Source: Hydractinia symbiolongicarpus
Lineage: Eukaryota > Cnidaria > Hydrozoa > Anthoathecata > Hydractiniidae
Assembly (NCBI RefSeq): GCF_029227915.1
Contig: NC_079886.1
Span: 6,078,001 to 6,142,000 of the forward strand
Reading direction: 5' to 3'
Length of the DNA stretch: 64,000 nt
The notes beneath the pieces are model-generated. The model saw nothing but the letters and a program-made list of their open reading frames with translations, was not told the DNA's origin and ran no database searches. The position numbers were made by a program, and so were the translations under genes. Positions 11,564 through 23,361 of this stretch are shown here, one piece after another (within the stretch, counting starts at the first letter, position 1; every line of letters starts with the position of its first letter).

Positions 11564-11569
11564 TTTATT
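11564..11569 (-). terminator. AATAAA overlapping the GARS1 stop codon
   Basis: On the minus strand the last codons read AAA TAA ACG, so AATAAA overlaps the stop. It may be the polyadenylation signal or a coincidence in AT-rich sequence. Confidence 0.25.
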
Positions 11570-14500
11570 TGGACGCTGTTTCTTGACCTTCGAACAAACC
11601 ATACGTCTTCTCTACATCGTCCCAACTTGTTTTACCTTTAACTAAATCTCGAACAAGCTCTGGAATGCTATCGATCTAAATAAAAATAGGACAACAGCAT
11701 TTGTTAAAGCTGGCAGGGCTGTTAGACCACAGAAGAATCTTCTAGAATTCGTGACAAGGCTTTTCATAGATACCACAGCGCTTTTTCCTCGTCTTCTCAA
11801 ATGACGGTAAGGGTTTCGTCCAACTTCCCAACGCGAAGTTACCATATCACATAAACAGGGTTTTTACGAAGAAGGTAAAAGAAGCCTAGATGATCAAACT
11901 TGAGCTCACTGATAAAAAAAACATAGCATACGTACCGCAGTTCTTATTTGTCTCGTTGTGTTGCGCTCACGGAGCGTCACTGTGTGTGGATTTTTGTTGA
12001 CAGTATCAAAATCAATGGTGACACCGTACGGTATAGCGATCTCGTCAGTGCGAGCGTAACGCCGACCGATAGAGCCGCTGGAATCATCGACTTTATGGGA
12101 AATATCCAACTCGGTTAAGGCTGTAGCTGTAGATGGAAAGAGAAACATTTATACAAGATATGAGATATGTACAAAAATCTTCGCTCTCGGCTCTCCAAAT
12201 AGTATTAATGTGTGGTAATAAAATTATGAACTGATAAATTTTGGATAAATAATTATTCGACCATTCTTCGCAAAATGACTGCAATACGAATGCCACTTTG
12301 TCTTAATGGTGAAGGGCTTAAAATCATTTGACCAAAAGTAATGCAACTTACAAATCTGTTTGATGAATGGTTCAAACGCTTCATTCTTACTGAGTGGCAG
12401 CACAGAACACTTGACTGGTGCCAGTAGTGATGGAAGTGAAAGCCACTGAAAAAAATAGAATACAATGATCAGCAAATGGGAAGTAATTTTTGTGATAAAT
12501 TATTTAGATTTTAACTTTTCTTCCTCGACATTTGCATGAACATAAATTACGCTTTTCATAAGAACGCTCATCTTAAAATTAGACTTCCAATTTTCCAATT
12601 TAAAGCCTCCAAATGTTCTTAAATTGTTCTTGAAGCTCTACCTTCCAAAGGCTGTTATTCCAGTGTTGCACATGTGAAATATTAAAGTAAAAATTTCACA
12701 CCAATGATTGAGAATTTACTTGCTTGAATCTTAATGCATGATATATAGTTTCAGTTACTTTTACTGTATATATATTATTTAGTTTGCATGTAGCTATTTG
12801 TCATCTTTCATTTATTTAGATTTATTAGCTACCCTTCGTTATATTTTCATGGAAAAAAATTTGTAGTCATGCCTCACAAAGCCTTTTTAACATGTCGTAA
12901 CTTTACGATTTTGAAGTTAATGTTTTTATAAACTTGGTTCTTGCAAAAAAAAACATGACTTTTTTTACTGTTTTTGTTCTTTCCAAGGGTGGGTGGAATA
13001 TAAGAGTTATAAATTAACATTGCATTGACATTTTTTAATATTTTTTGTTCCTCAGTAGAAAAGAATTTAGAGCTAATGATAACTACCGTCCTCTGCTCAT
13101 CATTTTCTCTCACGCGAAAGTTATGTTCGAGCACAGCATACATGATTCTTCCGATGCCAAACGAAGGCTCGATTACATGTGGAGCAACTTCTCGCACTTA
13201 AAGAAAAAAGGATTAAAATTGAAATATTGAAAACAACAACACACAATGTGCTACTATGTTAGAACTTTTTGCGTTTTCGCATTGTTTTCGAAAAATCGCA
13301 AAAAATAAATTCTGCGGAATATCAAGGCATTTCGTGTACCACGAAATTCCAAAACTTTTAAAAATTCATTTTTAGGAATAGCCGTAAAAATTAGTTTCCG
13401 CGAAATTGTGTGCCCCGTCACTCGCGACTAACTCCGTACAAAACGAATTTTTTTGCGTTTTTTTTTCGAAGTGGAAAATTTTCTGACAACGGAGCACTTT
13501 TTTATACCGTGCACATCTTTCTTATATCTTCGGATTTCTTTTACCATTCCTTTTAACAGTTCGTGATCGCTGCCATTGACTTGTATTGAGTAAGATCTAT
13601 AAAAATATGGACAAGTAACTTAAAACACGTAGGGCAAACAGAAAGAAAAACAAGTTCTAGTACTACGAAACTAGGGTCTGCGGTTTAATGGGGAAAAAGA
13701 GATACAGGTACAACAACTAGTCAACGATACTAGCTAGTTATTAAAACCTCTAATACATTCCAAACAGAGAATTGCACTGTGTTTTAATCAAGTTCTCTAC
13801 AAAAAAAAACGCAAAACGACGGACAGCAAAAACTGACTGTGTACGTCATAAACAGCAAGGAGATATACCAAAGGCATTGATTTCAGATACAACGCCTTCT
13901 TTGTTGGTAAACAGAAGAGAACACACAACAAATTCCTATTCGTTATAAACTGTCTGTTAAAACAAACTTTTACAAATGGAAAAAGTTGTGAAGAAAATAT
14001 GCTAAGAAAACATATTTACTTGTTTCCCTTTTGGTTTTACAAAGAAGGTTTTAACCAAGATTCAAACATAGAATAGAATATAAACAAAATATTATGTAAC
14101 TTAATAATTTACGTAAATAACGAAGCAACCCAAGAGTATCGACCGCGTACCATTTGTAATGCATGCAGTAAATAAAGAAATATGAAAATGCTTAAAAAAC
14201 AAAATATACCCTTTTTCTTTCAAAGATTCTTCCAATTTTTGGATTTCCTCAGTATTCATCTTTGAAACATACTCAGTAACAGACTTGGCTGCTCCTTTCA
14301 AGGCCTTGCCAACTGCTGACTTTTCTAGCACTACTTCCACAACGTCAGTTGATACTGGCTCTGGTAGATCAACCATGGCAACCAACTTTTCACCACTCGC
14401 ATCAGTGTGCTGCTGGAGATCAAAGCAAGCACGATCAGCCAAACCAACACATTCGATCCATCCCTGGAAAAAAAGATGATATTAGCACTTATTGTTAGCA

Positions 14501-17500
14501 GAAGCCACAAGCGAATCTTCCACTATTAAGAGTTTTATACAAACATCGCTAGTGAGTATAGACAGCAGTGATGTTCAAAGCAGATGACAAAATTTTTCTT
14601 AGTAGTGTAAGGGAATAAAATCTTTTAACATGTCCAATGTTAAAAGACTCATGACTTTTGAGGTGTAAATTATCATAAAAAGTCACCTATTTTTATTGCG
14701 GAGTTCACATAAGCTCACATTGTATTAACAATAAAAAAACTAACCTACAAAACCTCAAAATTTAAAATGTAAAGCAGACTGACAAGAGAATAGATCGGGG
14801 GCGTCGTCACTACTCTCTCTATCTCAGCTTTCTTTCTTATCAAATAGCGATTTAATGAACCAGCCATGGCTTAAAACGACATTTTTAATTAATCTTTTTT
14901 TATTAAGAGCTTGCCCACGTATCCTAAAACTCATTACTTGTTAAAAGCACAGATAACTGACCTTAAAACAAACAAAAGAAAATATTATAGAAACAACGGT
15001 GCATATGTGAGATATAATAGTGAGTTTACTAACATAAAAAGTTTACTTATATAAAAAGAAATATCTACTTTGTTGTTAAAAAACGAGAAAAAGGGACTTA
15101 CGTATGACGTTTTTAGTTCACAGTCCCAACAATCACAAGCATAATGTGCCATTTCGTTTGCCATATGCTGGCGAAATCTCATTTTAGCTGGATCGACACC
15201 AATTTTTAGCATGAACGTGTGAATGCGTCCCAAGAAATAACCCACGGCAGTGTTGTCAATGGTACCCTGATAAATTAATAATATAAAGATGAACTTTGTA
15301 AAATGAAGACCATGTTTATTTATTTCTAAACAAGCTGCCTTTTCTAATAAGTGAGGCATGCGAAATGTACGCGAAAGTAATGATTACGGAAAATGACACA
15401 AAAAAGAAGGCTAAAAGCATATATAGTGTACTAATATTCAATCAAGATCCAAAAGGGTCTTCAGGATCCAACTTCATAGATAGAGCCTTAGCCAAATGTA
15501 AAAATAAAGGAGAAAAATAAGTTGAAAAACTGCAGTTTTTATTGATTTTCTGATTACCTTATATATAATTTCTATGCACTGATCCTTTTTTAAAAAAAAA
15601 GAAAAACCAAAAATTTTCGGACAAAACACTTTCTGCAGTCAGACGGACGGACGGACGGAAAATTTTTTGGACAAAAAAAATCCGAAGGTTTTTTCGTCCG
15701 AAAATTTTCGTTTTTAATGTAGACACCATTAATTAAATCATTTGTAGTACCAAGTCAGACTGATGTACTTCCAAATAATCAAACTGAATGTGGATCATTG
15801 AAAATAATAGAAACGGATATGACATCATTATCGCTATTAAGAATTGTCTATTACCGGTAATTGATGAGTTTTGCACAAATACGGACCCTTTTTTAAGTTT
15901 TTTGATATTTCTGAATCGCGAAATAAGCTTAAAAGAAATGACTAAAAGCTATCAACCGCGAAGCATTTAAAAGGCGCCACAACATATACCACAGTTCACC
16001 CCGTATCACTTTAGATCACTGATTCGGAATTTCCACTTAAATATATTCATGGATTCTTTCTTGGAAACTTAAAAAACTAAAAAGGTTGGGCGAATAGTAA
16101 CACTTTTTGAGTCAACATTATGTACCTGATCTAGCGCTTCTTGTAAAGTACAATCAACAGCCGGTTCACCAGACATTTGTCTTTCTCTTGATAGCAGCTT
16201 GCATTTAGTTGCTGCTACAGCTGCGAACTTGTTAATCACCTTCTTGTCAGGATCGACAAAGTATTCTATTTCTGCCATAAGAAATTCTCTGAAAAGAGTG
16301 GATACAGGTGGATATTATAAAGGTTCTTGTGAAAAAAAAATGAAAGGAAGAGACCATATCACATCAATAAAAGTATGAACAGTATTATTTTTTTGTACCA
16401 TTTAATGAGAAAGAAAAATATTACAAATTATTTATTGAAGCACATTATGATGTGGAGATAAAGAGATATTGATTAGTCTACTTATCCACAGAGAGGGGGA
16501 TACTTAAGAAAAAAGGTAGCAAAATGAAGCTGTTTAATTAAAAGCTGGCAAAAAATTACTGAAATCAATATATAATTTCAACCTAATTGTTAAGAGCAGA
16601 ACTATACAACTAGAAAATAAACACAACACTGAACTTTACCTGACTCGCAACAAGCCAGCACGAGGAGCAATTTCATTACGAAAGCCACACCCAATTTGAG
16701 CTCCACCAAATGGTAGTCTACCATTATTGTAATCTAATAACCGTTTAAAATTTAAAAATATGCCCTGTGCAGTTTCAGGCCTTAAAAAACCAGGGATTAA
16801 TCCGCTGGGTCCAATAGAAGTGGCAAACATTAGATTGAAATCTTGTGGGTCACATAAATCGTTGTTGGTGCCAGGCGCTTTGCACTCGTATTTCTGAATG
16901 AGTTGCCACAGTTCATCTTTTTTGTAATTGTCAATCTAAAACAAAACAAATCGAGTTTATAACTACATAAAGAAAACGTTATAATAATGCCTGGATATTA
17001 CATTAACAAGATATATATATCGGTGTTATATGTGGGAAAAACAACTAATTCACATCAAGTTGACTTTGTTTATTTAATATAAATAAAGGTATACCTGACT
17101 CATTACTTTCTTATACTCCTCCTTCTTCTCCTGGCTAGTTTTTTTACCAGTCATTAGTTTCTCAAGATGTCCTTTAAAGAAATGAAAGGCAATTACCAGT
17201 TACAAACAAGACAACAAAAAAACATGTCAAAACATAAAAACAACGCTTGCATTGTCTACTGCACTGTCTACTAGGAAAATCTTTTCCATTATGATTCCTG
17301 TATAAAAGTACATATTAACTAGTAAAACATTCCCAAAAATTTATGGTATTTTATAGATTAGTATATAGCAAACACTGACCAAAAACAGACCAAAATTTTG
17401 GCAGATAGAAGTTCCTGGACTGAAAAAATATGATCTCTTATTTTAAAGTGTAAATAATTGTAAGATTCAGGAGAGAATATTTTTAAAATCAGTAACAATA

Positions 17501-20332
17501 TTGATAATGGTGCTGTTAGCGACTGTCTCTGTAATCAAATACATGGAAGCTTTTGTTCTTGGCAGTGTTGGAAATGATCGTTTCATTTGAAATAATTAGC
17601 AAAACAGAAACATTTTTTCCTTAACAGGACAATTTCAAAAAATTACTGAATATTAGATAACAGATTTAAATGGGACCAGGATTTCATTAATGACCAAGAA
17701 CAAAACCTCCCTGCAGAAAACCCAAAAAATTATTCACTAAATCACTCCTGTTGTTAGTTTATTTTTAAGTCTTGTACATCCCTTTATAAACAGCATTGAG
17801 TGTTTTTGTTTTAGTACTACATGTGTAAAACTCACATTTGGATTAGAATAGAATATAGAAAAACAGAAGACCCCTTATGATTTGTACAGTTAAATTCTTG
17901 GGCACCTAAATTGTATGAATTAGGCTTATTTTCATGCAGTATTTGTAACACATGTCTTGTAAGTAATTTCAAATATTATTTCAAGGTATTATTCATGAGG
18001 CTTAAAATGGTTATAGAAAGAAGAGTGTGAGGGGTAATTTGGCATTCATTGAAATAAGATATAATAAATTACAATTATATACAAACACTACCTTCTAGTA
18101 GATGGTCTGCTCTATAACAATCACCAGTTCTGACATCTCTCACCATAACATCAGTAAACCTATCAACGTGTCCAGAAGCTCTAAAATAAAATATAAAAAA
18201 ATCAACTGTAGAAATTTTTTCTTAATTTAGTTACACCCAATATTAAAAGCTAAGATATTTATTGACCATGTAAAAACATTAAAAACAAACTTACTTTAAA
18301 ACTTGATGTGGGGTCAGTTGAGTGCATCGCACCTCTAACATTTGCTCTTCAAGTACAAAATGTGACCGCCAGATACCTATCAAGTTGTTCTCCATTGCAC
18401 ATCCCATTGGTCCAAAATCATACAATCCAGCAACTCCTGTGTTAATAAACCATTGTGTTAGCAGTCTAATTATTTTCTGTGGGCAAGTTTGGTATTTGCA
18501 ATTTGGTCAGGCTTTTTCAAGAAAATTCAAAAACATGGGTGTTAAAAGTACATCCCAAGTGTTTTAGGCACACTTTAGTATGTGCTGCATTCAGTCAACT
18601 TTGGCATTTTGTACGTGCTCTTGACAGCCATTCTAAGTTATTTTGTGAGTGTGTGGGAGTGTGTGGGCGTGTTGCACGCCTCCCTAGAAAAAGCATAGTG
18701 TAGTGTAACTAGTCCACATTACCTCCATATATCTCAAATGCTGGAGTATAAAAAAAACGTCTTTTTAATAAATCTTCACATTTTCCACGATCGAAATTGT
18801 CAGGTGGATCAAGCAGGAGTTCCTACATTGAATATATTTAAATGATTAAAATGATGGATAAGGTAAAACAAAAACATTACACACACAAATTGTTCTTAAA
18901 AGCAATTCAGTAAAACAACATAAGATGCTTAGAAAACCTTCTGTTCTAGTACACGCTTTCTCGCTTTCAGTTCTTTAACAGCCAAATCAATGTCTGTTGT
19001 TAAAGCTTTTTCATTTTTTAACTTCTTCACCAAATCACCCTAAATATAAGATAAAAAAAACTTAATGTTAAGTAAACATGTCTTCTGATCACACCTTTGC
19101 GTGGAGGGCGGCAGTCGTTTGTCTTTTGTTATAATTTAATCCCTTGAGGGTTTTGCAAGTTTATTTTTGCGTGCAGGGATAGAGCTTATTGAATCCTTGT
19201 AGACCCTTTAATGGCAGGCCAGTATGGCAGTAAAGGCTTGTTTACCAAAATTCTTTCACATAACCTTGAGGAAAAATGTTATGGTAGATATGTACTGCAG
19301 TGATATCACAAAGAACTTGTGTTAAAAGTTTGTTGATGTTAAGTTCTCAAAAAGGCTTGATTGAAACAATTTGTTCGTTTTTATCTTTTTCAAAATGGAT
19401 ACAGGATTGTTCAGGCCAAATACCAACAAATATAAGAGAGGTGGTACAATTTTGCCATAGGTACAAATTTTCCAAAAGTACAATTTCACCACCCAGAACT
19501 TAATTTACCCAAGAGGTGTTTACACTCACTTTTATGATTTTCTATAGATGCATTTTTAATAGTAAACAATGTTTAAATATAAGCAAGGAAAATTTTTATG
19601 GCCCGCTGCTTCAGATCTTCTCCACACGTTTTTTTATTATTATTTTTGTCGCAAGGGGGACTACAACCCAACAATTTTTTTTCATAGATCTGATGAGATT
19701 TTCTTCGTAAACCCAATTTTTTAACTACACCAGTAACAAGAGACTTAAAAACAATATTGGGCTATCTTACATTGATTTAGCATACCTTGCTTTTTTTTCA
19801 AGTCAAAAACAGAAAATGGTACTTTTTGAAAGCTTTCAGACGAAAACAATCAATTATTTAATAAAGAAACATTGAAATTCCTTGTGCCCACTTCCTAGTT
19901 GAATATTTCATAAAGCAGGAATAATACATTTTGTTTTTAATATACAACATACTAAACATTTATATAAAATTATCTGGAGAGAAGTTCAAGTTTGCATGAT
20001 TTACGCTTTGGCAGATATCTGCGGTCAAAGGATAGGCTAGAAAAACGTGACAGATTTTTGTGTTAAATTGACAAAAACTTAAGATCTGTACATTCTACAC
20101 TAATTTTGACTTCATTTTTTGATTCATCAACTCAGAAAGAAAACCTAATATTATTGAGGGCCCCCTTAAATTAAGGTCATGCGCATGGAAAAGCCACTCA
20201 TGCCTGCTTGCAATTCCTATCTCAACCAATGTGCAGAAACTTTTTTAGCCTTAACTACTATGAATTGAAGAGTTCTACCTGTTCCTTTACAAGAGCTCGT
20301 TGCTTCTTTACTTCTTCTTCTAGATTTGTCAT
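11565..20332 (-). CDS. GARS1: Glycine--tRNA ligase (glycyl-tRNA synthetase), complete
   Basis: Class II synthetase charging tRNA-Gly with glycine and ATP. Fifteen exons: 20332-20279, 19039-18938, 18822-18723, 18436-18295, 18180-18092, 17171-17095, 16935-16640, 16288-16126, 15266-15102, 14463-14210, 13596-13508, 13196-13087, 12445-12352, 12126-11936, 11675-11565. All junctions keep phase and give 678 residues, close to the animal cytosolic enzyme. Residues about 1-60 form a WHEP domain ([20 protein letters not shown]). Motif 1 is [20 protein letters not shown] (about 74-93). Then come [15 protein letters not shown], the insertion [28 protein letters not shown] and motif 2 [17 protein letters not shown] (about 273-289). 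[20 protein letters not shown] precedes [16 protein letters not shown]. Motif 3 is [16 protein letters not shown]. The anticodon-binding domain runs from [11 protein letters not shown] through [20 protein letters not shown] to the end [16 protein letters not shown]. All catalytic motifs look intact. Animals usually make cytosolic and mitochondrial forms from this one gene; see the upstream leader. Confidence 0.97.
15610..15708. repeat. Inverted-repeat element in a GARS1 intron
   Basis: AAAATTTTCGGAC (15610-15622) and its reverse complement (15696-15708) bracket a GACG tetranucleotide run (about 15642-15659). This is probably a small non-autonomous element or a decayed foldback in the intron between exons 8 and 9. 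Confidence 0.5.
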
Positions 20333-20554
20333 GATAACTTTATCTTTTATTATTCTTGTTGATAAGCAAAAGTTGTGAGGCAAAACAAAACGCTGTGAAA
20401 AATGATAAAATAAAGGCGCAAATCTTTTAGGTGCACAACCAATGCACTTTAAATGTAGAATGTTTCTTCTAATGAACCTAAACCATGCCAGTTTTTCAGA
20501 GTTCCCGAGAAAATAGGAAGAACTCTGTAACCGCGAACTTCGGAGCGATAGTGT
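20333..20554 (-). promoter_or_regulatory. GARS1: In-frame 5' extension of GARS1 with a likely CUG start and mitochondrial presequence
   Basis: Upstream of the ATG at 20332 the frame stays open for 74 codons to a TAA at 20555-20557, with no in-frame ATG. A CTG at 20491-20489 has A at -3 and G at +4, a good initiation context. From it, 53 codons encode a basic, hydrophobic, almost acid-free segment (CTG-AWFRFIRRNILHLKC, then APKRFAPLFYHFSQRF, HNFCLSTRIIK), which is typical of a mitochondrial targeting sequence. A two-codon out-of-frame upstream reading frame (ATG GTT TAG, 20486-20478) overlaps it. In yeast, GRS1 makes its mitochondrial form from an upstream non-AUG codon, and other animals use two AUGs. 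I infer dual targeting here through a CUG; transcript and protein data are lacking. Confidence 0.6.
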
Positions 20555-20651
20555 TTAGTCACAAGCCATGCTGGCGGATGTAGAAACATTATGGGGTGCC
20601 GTTTACGCAGTTAATGCTAGCATGACATCCTCGTCCCCACACACGGTCTCT

Positions 20652-20745
20652 TTGCCCCAACCTCGTTCCCAGGGCTTTTTGTCTCTCATCGGCGCTGCGC
20701 TTATTGATAGGTCTGACGAAAAAGGCCCTGGAGGAGGCTGGTTTT
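20652..20745 (+). mobile_element. MITE, CAACCTCG family, upstream of GARS1
   Basis: It starts CCAACCTCGTTCCCAGGGCT and continues TTTTGTCTCTCATCGGCGCT and GCGCTTATTGATAGG, ending at GGCCCTGGAGGAGGCTGG, the degraded inverted end. The short apparent reading frame across it (20568-20759) comes from the repeat. Confidence 0.65.
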
Positions 20746-21339
20746 ATTCCGAGCCGTGATTGGTCGAGAATTTCACCTAATTATGCGAAAGATAAAACGT
20801 CACTCGGTCCGTGAAATATTCACGCTGAAACTAACTGTAAACAATAAAGATGGCCGACACTGTGCATACATGTTTTGTATCAGAAAAAAATATTTGAAAA
20901 ATACATTTTGGCAAGAAACTTTTATGGCTTCAATTAGTTTTAACTAGTTAACTCTCAGTCCAGATGTGCTTGTATGTAACTACATGCTACTTATGCTCAA
21001 ATTAATATTAGCAACTGACCAAGAGATTGTCTAGAGCTAGCTAGTTATAAAACAAGAAGTGTAGACATATATATAGTTACAGATAGATAGCTACTAGTTA
21101 TTTATTATTATTATTACTACTGAACATCAGAATACAAAGTAAGCGCAGTTAGCTACATCAACGCAAAAACAGATAAAGGATTGGATGTATTTTCCATGCT
21201 AATTACACAGATTTTACATATTGCAAGAATTCTGTTAACTCTTAAAATGGTAAGGGATTATATATAAGATAAAAACACAAAGCTATCTATACATTTATAT
21301 ATATACATCTATATTGCTAAATATAAAAATTTTCTTTTT

Positions 21340-23099
21340 TTATTCAAGGTATAGAAGATATAGGTATATGGTGGTAGCATATTGATCATCCCAAACATCA
21401 TATTCAAATAACAGATCATTTTTAGATCTTATAAATGGAAGTTTACTCAATAGTGTTTGAACCAAATTTTTATTGATAGATGGAAGTTCATAAGTTTGAT
21501 CAAGGGTAGTCAATAGCGAAAGTCTCCAAGTTTCAATAATTTCTTTCAGCTCAGTTTGTAAGCATTTAAAAGCATCTTCTGATACTAAATCACGGCAAGG
21601 TAATGTTGTTTCTTTTATCAGCAAATTAGACTTTGTACAATTTGAACAACAATTATCTTGTTCATATTTTTTAAAACCAAAGAAATTTAGAATAAATTTC
21701 CTTAAGCACAGATCTGTTTTGCAGAAGCACTTCATGCTATCGTCAACATTATTTTTATTAACAGCAATATCTGCATTATTGTAATACAATGTTGCAGTTG
21801 AGTTTTGCCCACGCCTTCCAGCTCTACCAATTTCTTGCATGTAAGATTCAATATTGGCTGGAGGCGTTATGTGGATAACTTCAGTAACCTTTGGTGCATT
21901 AACACCCATCCCGAGTGCTGTGGTTGCAAACACAACTCTAATAGACGAATCTTGTTTTGTAATTTCATCTAAGATTTCTTTCTTCATTCTAGATGTTTGA
22001 GGAGCATGAAATTGACAAAATAGTTTTGTGTTATTTGGAGTTACTGTTTGCTGAAATAACGAATAAGCATAGCCACAATATTTTAGCTTCATGTAAATGA
22101 TTGTCATGGGATAATCATCCCGTAATTTATTTAACTCTTTAGCAATGGGAACTAAAATATCGTCATAGCTTCTTAAGCCAAAGTTGTTTCCGCGTCTTGG
22201 CAATTTCTTTAAAAATATATTTTTTCTATTTGGATTTGCAACAACAACCTTACAATAAGGACTGAAACATAGTTTCTCTTTTAAATTTTTTATTTTGCTT
22301 GGGGGTGCAGTTGCTGTCAAAGCAATCATGGGTGTGCTTGGAAAAAGAGCTTTCAGTGTGCATAATTTTCCAAAATCTTTACGAAATTCAGCACCCCTAA
22401 AACATATAAATGGAGTGTTTTTTTTAAAATTTTGTATAGCTAATATATTAGCAATTTATTATGTTATGTACCAACAGATATATATTATCAACTTGTCAAA
22501 AGATATGTTCGTTTATATTAGTTTCATTATATATTTTCATATATATATTACATATAGCTATATATATATAACAGATTTTTATACTGTATATATTCAGTTT
22601 TGTTAAATATTTCATATGATATGTGCTATATACATACCTACAGTACTTCATTATTATTTTATAAAATGAATTTAAAAAACCACCAAAGTTTTTTTATAAT
22701 TTTACAATCAATTGTAATATTTGTACCATCATGGTCGTCTTCCACTGCATCATTACTTCCAAACAAGCTCTCATCTGCCTCAAACTTCCTCTGTTCCAAG
22801 TTCAATACAGCAGCAGAAAAACCAATCCCATTCAAGTATTTCACCTGATCATTTATAATGGAAGTTAAAGGGCTGATGACCAAAACAATATTCTTTTCAT
22901 TTTTAACTGGGAAGAGATCAGCAAGTAAATGAAAAATAATTGATTTTCCAAATCCAGTAGGCAGAACTGCCACCACATCATTCCCCTTTAACAAAGCTTC
23001 CAAACATATGACTTGCTTTGGTTTCAGGCAAAACTGAAAAATGTAATTATTTAATGCGAAAGATATTCGCTTTAAAATATCAATATACGTTAGAGCCAT
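21340..23099 (-). CDS. RecQ-family DNA helicase, mobile/cnidarian-type; DEAH motif exon not found
   Basis: An ATG at 23099 opens a frame with helicase motif I (VVAVLPTGFGKS, Walker A) and motif Ia (LVISPLTSIINDQVKYL), ending near 22706. A second block, acceptor TTTTAG at about 22397 and coding to 21340, carries EFRKDFGKL, motif III (ALTATAP), motif IV (TIIYMKLKYCGYAYSLFQ), motif V (VVFATTALGMGVNAPKVTEV), motif VI (QEIGRAGRRGQ) and the RecQ zinc cysteines (CRK...CC..C style). The piece between motifs Ia and III, which should hold DEAH-box motif II, is absent from the 300 bp between blocks on this strand, and the phases of the two blocks (1 and 2) do not match. Either an exon was lost or replaced by AT-rich sequence, or the copy is a recent pseudogene. 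The last 330 codons are intact. Similar multicopy helicases are common in cnidarian genomes. Coordinates of the first block's 3' edge are uncertain. Confidence 0.72.
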
Positions 23100-23283
23100 C
23101 ACGACCTAAAGCCTTCAAGGTCCAGTCTTCACTAAAAAGTTCTATTTCCATCGATCACGATAAAATCCAGACCCTAATAATTAAATTGAAACTCGCTTAC
23201 CAAAGACTAGGAAGTATAAAATTCCTGATAAACGAGACACGAGTGCATTAATTAAAAATCTGCGAAAATCAAAGATTTTTGAC

Positions 23284-23361
23284 CAGCCTCCACCAGGGCC
23301 ATGTTCGTCTCGCCGTCCGATATTCAAAAAGAGACAACTTGTCCTGGGATCGAGGTTGTCT
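23284..23361 (+). mobile_element. MITE, CAACCTCG family (degraded)
   Basis: Left end CCAGCCTCCACCAGGGCC and right end GTCCTGGGATCGAGGTTG are inverted. The inner AAAAAGAGACAA tract is typical of the family. Confidence 0.5.
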
